From positions 1 to 9,619 of the forward strand of contig NZ_JAJEPW010000083.1 of the NCBI RefSeq assembly GCF_020687045.1: DNA of 9,619 nucleotides, given 5' to 3'. Under the pieces are notes generated by a model. That model ran no database searches and had not been told where the DNA came from. It saw nothing but the letters and a program-made list of their open reading frames with translations. Below are positions 6,037 to 9,619 of this stretch, piece by piece. Each line of letters starts with the position of its first letter. Position 1 is the stretch's first letter. This DNA comes from Vescimonas cirricatena (lineage in GTDB: Bacteria; Bacillota; Clostridia; Oscillospirales; Oscillospiraceae). The translations under genes were made by a program, and so were the position numbers.

Positions 6037-6101
6037 TCCCGCTTTATCCCGGGTCTGTCCCGGGGGTGTCCCGCCCTGTTCCGGGACCGTCCGCGGAGGT
6101 T

Positions 6102-7367
6102 TTACAGCCGGACGCCGCTGTCCACCACCACGGCCCGGGCATAGGCCAGCTTCAGGTCGTGGCTCAGCTGCATGGGGGGCAGTTGCTGGCGGATGTGCTC
6201 CACCGGCACGCCGAACTGCCGGGACATCTCCTGATACCGGCGCTCCACGTCCTCATCCGTGACGCGGATATGCTCCAGCCGGGCGATCTCCGTCATGGCC
6301 AGCTCATACCGGGCGGACTCCAGGGCGTTCTCCCGGGCGTGGGCCCGAAGGTCCTCCTCCGTCATGCCGGCCATCTGCAGATAGTCGGACAGGGACGCGC
6401 CCTGGCTCATCAGGCGGCTTTCCAGCTCATGCAAAAGCCCGGTGAGCTGGCTTTCCACCATGGAATCCGGGACCCGGACCTCCATGCCGTCCAGCACCTG
6501 GCGCACCAGGGCGTCGGCGTAGGCGTCCCGGGCCTGGGCCTCCTTGCGCTGGAGGGCGGCGGACATGATGGCCTGGCGCAGGGCCGCCGCGTCGGAAAAG
6601 CCCTGGGCCCGGGCAAATTCGTCGTTCAGCTCCGGCATACTGCGGCGGACGATGCGGTGGGCCTTCACCCGGAACACCGCCGCCTTCCCCGCCAGCTCCG
6701 GGGTGTACTGCTGGGGGAAGGTCACATGGATCTCCCGCTCCTCCTCCGGGCGGATCCCCGCCACCTGCTCCTCGAAGCCGTCGATGAACATGCCGCTGCC
6801 CAGCAGCAGGGGATAGTTCTCGGCCTTGCCGCCGTCGAAGGGCACGCCGTCCACGGAGCCGTCGAAGTCCAGGGTCACCTCGTCGCCCATGGCGGCCCGG
6901 TCCCGCTCCTCCTCCACCAGGTGGGCCTGAAGCCACTCGCTTTCGGCCTTGTCCACATCGTCGTTGGACAGCTCCGCCTGGGGCATGGGGGCGGCCAGGC
7001 CCTTGTACTTGCCCAGCTTTACCTCCGGATACAGCTCCGCCAGGGCGGCGAAGGTGAAGCCCTCCGGCCCGATGTCCACGATGCGCAGCTCCGGCGCTCC
7101 GGCCACCAGGATCTCCTCCTGGCCGAAGGCCTCCACCAGGGCCCGGGGGAAGGTCTCGTTCACCGCCTCCTGATAGAACACGTCCGGGGCGTAGGCCTGC
7201 TCCAGAGCCTGGCGGGTGGCCTTGCCGGGGGCGCAGCCGTCCACGGGGTACAGGTCCCGGTTGGCCTGATAGGCATCGTCCAGGGCCTTCTGCCACTCCG
7301 GCTTCTCCACCCGGATGGTCAGCTCCACCCGGTTGTTTTCCTTCATCTCTTTGTTCAGTACGGTCAT
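6102..7367 (-). CDS. tig: Trigger factor-like peptidyl-prolyl isomerase/chaperone, divergent ribosome-binding loop
   Basis: 421 aa, near the usual trigger factor length. Domains in order: N-terminal ribosome-binding-type domain (1 to about 120, ending in YPEVKLGKYKGL), FKBP-type isomerase domain (about 160-240, with GDEVTLDFDGSVDGVPFDGG, LLGSGMFIDGFEEQVAG and VTFPQQY), then the helical C-terminal chaperone domain to residue 421. ATG 7367-7365 is chosen for the GGAGG seven bases upstream and the promoter just before it. The oddity is at residues 41-52: where trigger factors have GFRxGKxP, the loop that docks on ribosomal protein L23, this protein has PVDGCAPGKATR, with no Phe-Arg-Lys core. It may therefore be a paralogue that folds proteins away from the ribosome. 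No signal peptide. It is a single gene, transcribed away from the PAP2 operon. Whether another tig exists in the genome cannot be seen here. Confidence 0.88.
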   Translation of the reverse strand: MTVLNKEMKENNRVELTIRVEKPEWQKALDDAYQANRDLYPVDGCAPGKATRQALEQAYAPDVFYQEAVNETFPRALVEAFGQEEILVAGAPELRIVDIGPEGFTFAALAELYPEVKLGKYKGLAAPMPQAELSNDDVDKAESEWLQAHLVEEERDRAAMGDEVTLDFDGSVDGVPFDGGKAENYPLLLGSGMFIDGFEEQVAGIRPEEEREIHVTFPQQYTPELAGKAAVFRVKAHRIVRRSMPELNDEFARAQGFSDAAALRQAIMSAALQRKEAQARDAYADALVRQVLDGMEVRVPDSMVESQLTGLLHELESRLMSQGASLSDYLQMAGMTEEDLRAHARENALESARYELAMTEIARLEHIRVTDEDVERRYQEMSRQFGVPVEHIRQQLPPMQLSHDLKLAYARAVVVDSGVRL

Positions 7368-7400
7368 GGATGCTCCTCCAAATTTATGATCTTGTCCCCT

Positions 7401-7429
7401 ATTATACCGGAAAAGCCCCGCCGCCGCAA
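7401..7429 (-). promoter_or_regulatory. Promoter of the trigger factor-like gene
   Basis: On the minus strand: TTGCGG (7429-7424), 17-base spacer, perfect TATAAT (7406-7401). About 34 bases before the start codon. The Crp-like palindrome at 7452-7467 lies upstream of this promoter too. Confidence 0.72.
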
Positions 7430-7451
7430 CCGTTTCCAATTGTAAAAAAAC

Positions 7452-7467
7452 TGTGACATATATCACT
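7452..7467. promoter_or_regulatory. Crp-type operator palindrome TGTGA-N6-TCAC(T)
   Basis: TGTGACATATATCACT matches the classical Crp half-sites TGTGA and TCACA in all but the last base. It lies between two divergent promoters. Its centre is about 40 bases before the PAP2 -10 and about 30 bases behind the trigger factor -35. The second gene of the plus-strand operon is a Crp/Fnr regulator, so autoregulation is a reasonable inference. The right half, TATCACTTTC, recurs at 7512-7521 just before the ribosome binding site. Confidence 0.55.
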
Positions 7468-7473
7468 TTCCCC

Positions 7474-7502
7474 TTTTCTTTTTCCGCGCATTATGGTATC
7501 AT
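7474..7502 (+). promoter_or_regulatory. Promoter of the PAP2-Crp/Fnr operon
   Basis: Extended -10 TGG-TATCAT (TATCAT at 7497-7502) with a poor -35 (TTTTCT, 7474-7479) at 17 bases. A good extended -10 with a poor -35 suits an activator-helped promoter and fits the nearby Crp-like site. Confidence 0.5.
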
Positions 7503-7532
7503 CTATTGCACTATCACTTTCGGAGGAATACC

Positions 7533-8225
7533 ATGGAAACCGTTAAGAAATTCATCAAGGAACACCCGCATATGTGGTGGGGGCTGTATCTGCCGGTGTA
7601 CCTGACCATGTTTTTCATCATCGAGCATCTCATCACCGACAACTACTGGGCTACCCAGACGGCCATCGACGACTATATTCCCTTCTGCGAGTGGTTCATT
7701 TTCCCCTATGACGCCTGGGCCTTCCTGCTGGTGGCCATCGGCCTGTACCTGATCATCAAGGACGGCGAGGGCTTCCGGCGGTATATGTGGACCATTATGA
7801 TCACCTTCACCACTGCCACGGTGTTCTGTGCCCTGGTGCCCAACGGCCAGGACCTGCGCCCGGCGGTAATGGAGCACCACAACATCGCCGCCTGGCTGCT
7901 GCAGAACACCTATGCCCTGGACACCAACACCAACGTGTTCCCCAGCGTCCATGTGCTGGGGGTCATCGCGGCGGTGTCCGCCGTGTGGCACACGCCGGGT
8001 CTGCGGAAGTGGGGCTGGCGCGCGGGGTCCCTGGCCCTGGGCATCGTCATCATCGCCGCCACGCTGTTTGTCAAGCAGCACGCCTTTATTGACGTTCTGG
8101 CGGGCCTGTTTGTGGGGGCTTTGGGCGATATCATCGTGTACGTCGTCATCGGAAAGAAAAGAGACCGCCTGATGGCGGAAGGAAAGAGGCTGCGCTATGG
8201 AAGCTGTCAAAACGCCGATTCTTGA
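7533..8225 (+). CDS. PAP2-family membrane phosphatase
   Basis: 230 aa with about six hydrophobic membrane segments (roughly residues 14-34, 60-76, 86-102, 137-152, 165-181 and 186-206). The PAP2 acid phosphatase signatures are present: DLRP (Arg109), NVFPSVHVLG (PSxH at 137-140) and KQHAFIDVLAG, in which His183 should be the phosphate-accepting histidine and Asp187 its partner. Such enzymes remove phosphate from lipid phosphates such as undecaprenyl pyrophosphate or phosphatidate at the outer membrane face; the substrate here is not decidable. ATG 7533 follows GGAGG at 6-7 bases; a longer frame from 7506 would absorb the ribosome binding site. The C-terminal tail is charged and cytoplasmic, and its last 29 bases overlap the regulator gene, so the two are cotranscribed and probably translationally coupled. 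Confidence 0.88.
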   Translation: METVKKFIKEHPHMWWGLYLPVYLTMFFIIEHLITDNYWATQTAIDDYIPFCEWFIFPYDAWAFLLVAIGLYLIIKDGEGFRRYMWTIMITFTTATVFCALVPNGQDLRPAVMEHHNIAAWLLQNTYALDTNTNVFPSVHVLGVIAAVSAVWHTPGLRKWGWRAGSLALGIVIIAATLFVKQHAFIDVLAGLFVGALGDIIVYVVIGKKRDRLMAEGKRLRYGSCQNADS

Positions 8226-8853
8226 GGGGATCACCCTGGAGGAGCAGGAGCAGATGCGGCTGTGCTTCGGGGTGCGGGAGGAGCGCTTCCGGGCCGGAGA
8301 GACCGTGTATGACTTCGCCGAGGGGCGGAAGTATCTGGGCCTGATCGCCCGGGGCAGCGCCGTGATCCAGCGCATCGACCGCCAGGGGAGCCGCACCATT
8401 CTGGAGCACCTGGAAAGCGGCGGCGTGTTCGGGGAGATGCTGATGTTCGAGAACGTGGCCGGAGACAGCATCACCGTAATCGCCGAGGAGCCCTGCCGGG
8501 TGTGGTTCATGCAGGACGAGCACATGACCCGCCGCTGCGAAAAGGCCTGCGCCCATCACAGCCGCCTGGTGGAGAATATGTTCCACATCATGACCGAAAA
8601 GGCCGCCGCCCTGTCCGAGCGGGTGGAGGTCCTCAGCCGCCGCAGCATCCGGGAGAAGCTGCTGTGCTATTTCGGCCTGCTGGCCGGACAGCGGCAGAAG
8701 CCCAGCTTCCAGCTGCCCTTCTCCCTCAGCGCCCTGGCGGACTATATCTCCGCCGACCGCAGCGCCATGATGCGGGAACTGAAGAAGATGAAGGACGAGC
8801 ACCTGGTGGAGGTGGCCGGGCGGCAGGTGACCCTGTGCACCCCGGCCCGGTAA
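8197..8853 (+). CDS. Crp/Fnr-family transcriptional regulator
   Basis: 218 aa. The N-terminal cyclic-nucleotide-binding-type beta barrel spans residues about 20-105 (FRAGETVYDF, GLIARGSAVIQRID, LESGGVFGEMLMFE), a long dimer helix about 108-145, and the C-terminal winged helix about 150-216 with SRRSIREKLLCYF, FSLSALADYISADRSAMMRE and a final VAGRQVTLC wing. The recognition helix keeps Arg188 and Arg193, in the places of Crp Arg180 and Arg185, but has Ser in place of the Crp Glu. There is no N-terminal Fnr cysteine cluster, so oxygen sensing by an iron-sulphur cluster is unlikely; the effector is unknown. ATG 8197 has AGAGG seven bases upstream and lies inside the PAP2 3' end. The operator at 7452-7467 is a candidate target. 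No clear terminator follows. Confidence 0.92.
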   Translation: MEAVKTPILEGITLEEQEQMRLCFGVREERFRAGETVYDFAEGRKYLGLIARGSAVIQRIDRQGSRTILEHLESGGVFGEMLMFENVAGDSITVIAEEPCRVWFMQDEHMTRRCEKACAHHSRLVENMFHIMTEKAAALSERVEVLSRRSIREKLLCYFGLLAGQRQKPSFQLPFSLSALADYISADRSAMMRELKKMKDEHLVEVAGRQVTLCTPAR

Positions 8854-8902
8854 GGGGCAGCGCAGCCTGTCGAAAAAAAACAGATATTTTGTAAATTAAT
8901 GC

Positions 8903-8930
8903 TTGACATTTCTGGCAGTCATGCTATAAT
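8903..8930 (+). promoter_or_regulatory. Strong promoter of the tRNA-Leu cluster
   Basis: Perfect TTGACA (8903-8908), 16-base spacer, perfect TATAAT (8925-8930), in AT-rich DNA, 28 bases before the first tRNA. Both hexamers match the consensus completely, as expected for a stable-RNA promoter. Confidence 0.88.
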
Positions 8931-8958
8931 AAACAAGCATTCGATTTGAGGCTGATTT

Positions 8959-9045
8959 GCGAGTGTGCTGGAATAGGCAGACAGGCAAGCTTGAGGTGCT
9001 TGTGTTCGACTGGACGTGTGGGTTCAAGTCCCATCACTCGCACCA
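8959..9045 (+). tRNA. tRNA-Leu (anticodon GAG)
   Basis: 87 bases including encoded CCA. Acceptor GCGAGTG (8959-8965) pairs with CACTCGC (9035-9041); discriminator A, then CCA. Anticodon stem CAAGC/GCTTG with loop TTGAGGT gives GAG at 8993-8995. A long variable arm marks class II (Leu), and the T-arm is GTGGG-TTCAAGT-CCCAT. It reads CUC and CUU. Confidence 0.93.
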
Positions 9046-9083
9046 CTTTCCTCTTTCGTCTGTGGGAAAAGAACTTCGGATAT

Positions 9084-9171
9084 GCGCGAGTGGTGGAATT
9101 GGCAGACTCGCTAGATTCAGGTTCTAGTGCTCATTACGGGCGTGCGGGTTCAAGTCCCGCCTCGCGCACCA
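9084..9171 (+). tRNA. tRNA-Leu (anticodon CAG), copy 1
   Basis: 88 bases with encoded CCA. Acceptor GCGCGAG/CTCGCGC, anticodon stem CTAGA/TCTAG around TTCAGGT giving CAG at 9118-9120, long variable arm, T-arm GCGGG-TTCAAGT-CCCGC. It reads CUG, the dominant Leu codon in these GC-rich genes. Confidence 0.95.
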
Positions 9172-9202
9172 CTTCTTTTCCCCAAAAAAACTTCATTCAT
9201 GC

Positions 9203-9290
9203 GCGCGAGTGGTGGAATTGGCAGACTCGCTAGATTCAGGTTCTAGTGCTCATTACGGGCGTGCGGGTTCAAGTCCCGCCTCGCGCACCA
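9203..9290 (+). tRNA. tRNA-Leu (anticodon CAG), copy 2
   Basis: Identical base for base to the copy at 9084-9171; anticodon CAG at 9237-9239. The spacer before it differs from the one before copy 1, so only the tRNA itself is conserved. A terminator follows directly, so the three tRNAs form one transcript. Confidence 0.95.
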
Positions 9291-9343
9291 AATCGGACAC
9301 CAATTTTGATACGATGGGTATCAGGTTGGTGTCCGATTTTTTT
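9291..9343 (+). terminator. Rho-independent terminator of the tRNA-Leu operon
   Basis: AATCGGACACCAA (9291-9303) pairs perfectly with TTGGTGTCCGATT (9326-9338), a second inner stem TGATAC/GTATCA (9307-9312 with 9318-9323) extends it, and a run of seven T (9337-9343) follows. It begins immediately after the CCA of the last tRNA. Confidence 0.9.
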
Positions 9344-9500
9344 GCGCCATGGGGCGGCCGGTTTTGCATGAGTCGGCACAGCGTGTTTTCGCATGCTGTG
9401 CGTTGGCGCAGCGCACGGGATCCCTGATTCCATTTTTTTAATCAAGAATCACGTGTTAGAAAAGTGTTAGAAACCCGCCGGGTAAGGTCCCTGCGAAAGC
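9344..9500. other. Noncoding stretch with a hairpin and an 11-base-period direct repeat
   Basis: No credible gene. It holds a 10-bp hairpin (GCACAGCGTG at 9376-9385 with CATGCTGTGC at 9392-9401, one G-T pair) and two copies of GTGTTAGAAA at 9453-9462 and 9464-9473, exactly 11 bases apart. I see no promoter with both boxes. The direct repeats might be a protein-binding or recombinase site. Confidence 0.4.
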
Positions 9501-9540
9501 AAAAAAGAAGTCCCGAAACCTTACGGTTTCAGGACTTCTT
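9501..9540 (-). terminator. Rho-independent terminator for a minus-strand gene
   Basis: Arms 9505-9520 and 9525-9540 pair with one internal mismatch (9514/9531) around a TTAC loop. On the minus strand the stem is followed by six T (9506-9501). It lies just after the stop at 9545-9547, so it ends the gene that enters from the right edge. Confidence 0.8.
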
Positions 9541-9544
9541 CGTG

Positions 9545-9619
9545 TCATAACTCAACACTATAGATTTTTTCGAAATTTGCTTTAAAAAAACGTCGTATGA
9601 CAGCAAGAAAAACTTGATG
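9545..9619 (-). CDS. C-terminal tip of an unidentified minus-strand gene (partial)
   Basis: A 24-codon open frame enters from the right edge and stops at 9547-9545 (TGA), 4 bases before the terminator stem. The last residues are FFKANFEKIYSVEL. The codons are AT-rich, unlike the metabolic genes to the left, which suggests different origin or a short AT-rich tail. The evidence is the stop-then-terminator arrangement; the protein is too short to identify. Confidence 0.42.
   Translation of the reverse strand, partial: HQVFLAVIRRFFKANFEKIYSVEL

Noticed and set aside
6021..7445. A plus-strand open frame of about 474 codons
   Set aside because: Antisense to the trigger factor-like gene, begins inside the ptb terminator and has repetitive composition with no ribosome binding site.
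7503..8802. Minus-strand open frames across the PAP2 and Crp/Fnr genes
   Set aside because: Shadows. The plus-strand proteins carry catalytic and helix-turn-helix motifs, good starts and a matching promoter.
9470..9545. A tRNA 3'-end copy acting as an attachment site (AAGTCCCG near 9509)
   Set aside because: The shared stretch with the tRNA T-arm is only about eight bases and falls inside a terminator stem, so it is a chance match.
1..9619. CRISPR array, insertion sequence or toxin-antitoxin system
   Set aside because: No regularly spaced repeats with unique spacers, no transposase motifs and no paired toxin-antitoxin genes were seen; the 59-aa gene stands alone.

Overview
The window looks like a piece of a GC-rich Clostridia chromosome, most likely an Oscillospiraceae-type gut anaerobe related to Flavonifractor, Intestinimonas or Lawsonibacter. 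The signs are strong AGGAGG-type ribosome binding sites, extended TGnTATAAT promoters, tRNA genes that encode their own CCA ends, a ferredoxin-linked 2-ketoacid oxidoreductase (iorAB) and butyrate-type energy genes (buk, ptb). The genus is inference; no rRNA or marker gene is present.

Layout. (1) 13-1546, minus strand: a three-gene catabolic operon, read right to left, of a DUF6282-type metal-dependent hydrolase, a cupin and an HpcH/HpaI-type aldolase. The hydrolase lacks its 5' end and the aldolase lacks its middle. (2) 1547-about 2060: an AT-richer module with a 59-aa Clostridia-type small protein, two promoters, a terminator, an 18-bp RNA hairpin and a possible 39-aa leader ORF. (3) 2069-2719: a YheO/DauR-type regulator with its own promoter. 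(4) 2816-2933: two hairpins, one a clear terminator. (5) 2943-5090, minus: iorB and a 5'-truncated iorA. (6) 5081-5963, plus: remnants of buk and ptb, ending in a perfect 17-bp terminator stem. (7) 6102-7367, minus: a divergent trigger factor-like chaperone. (8) 7440-8853, plus: a PAP2 membrane phosphatase overlapping a Crp/Fnr regulator, behind a promoter with a Crp-like palindrome. (9) 8903-9343: a strong promoter, three tRNA-Leu genes (GAG, CAG, CAG) and a terminator. (10) 9344-9619: noncoding DNA, then a terminator and the 3' tip of a minus-strand gene that leaves the window.

How the genes could work together: an HpaI-type aldolase releases pyruvate and an aldehyde; IorAB oxidatively decarboxylates 2-ketoacids to acyl-CoA with reduction of ferredoxin; Ptb and Buk convert acyl-CoA through acyl-phosphate to acid plus ATP. 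The YheO/DauR-type regulator lies between the two blocks. This is a plausible amino-acid or ketoacid fermentation locus, but no direct link is proven.

The most striking property is damage. Five metabolic genes (hydrolase, aldolase, iorA, buk, ptb) carry 5' or internal deletions or a frameshift, while iorB, the regulators, the chaperone and PAP2 are intact. Two deletion joints, at 5082-5090 and 5552-5560, carry the same 9-mer TGGCCCGGG. This could be real decay at microhomologies or an assembly/amplification artefact, and that should be settled before any biology is drawn from the locus. I found no CRISPR array, transposase or complete mobile element.
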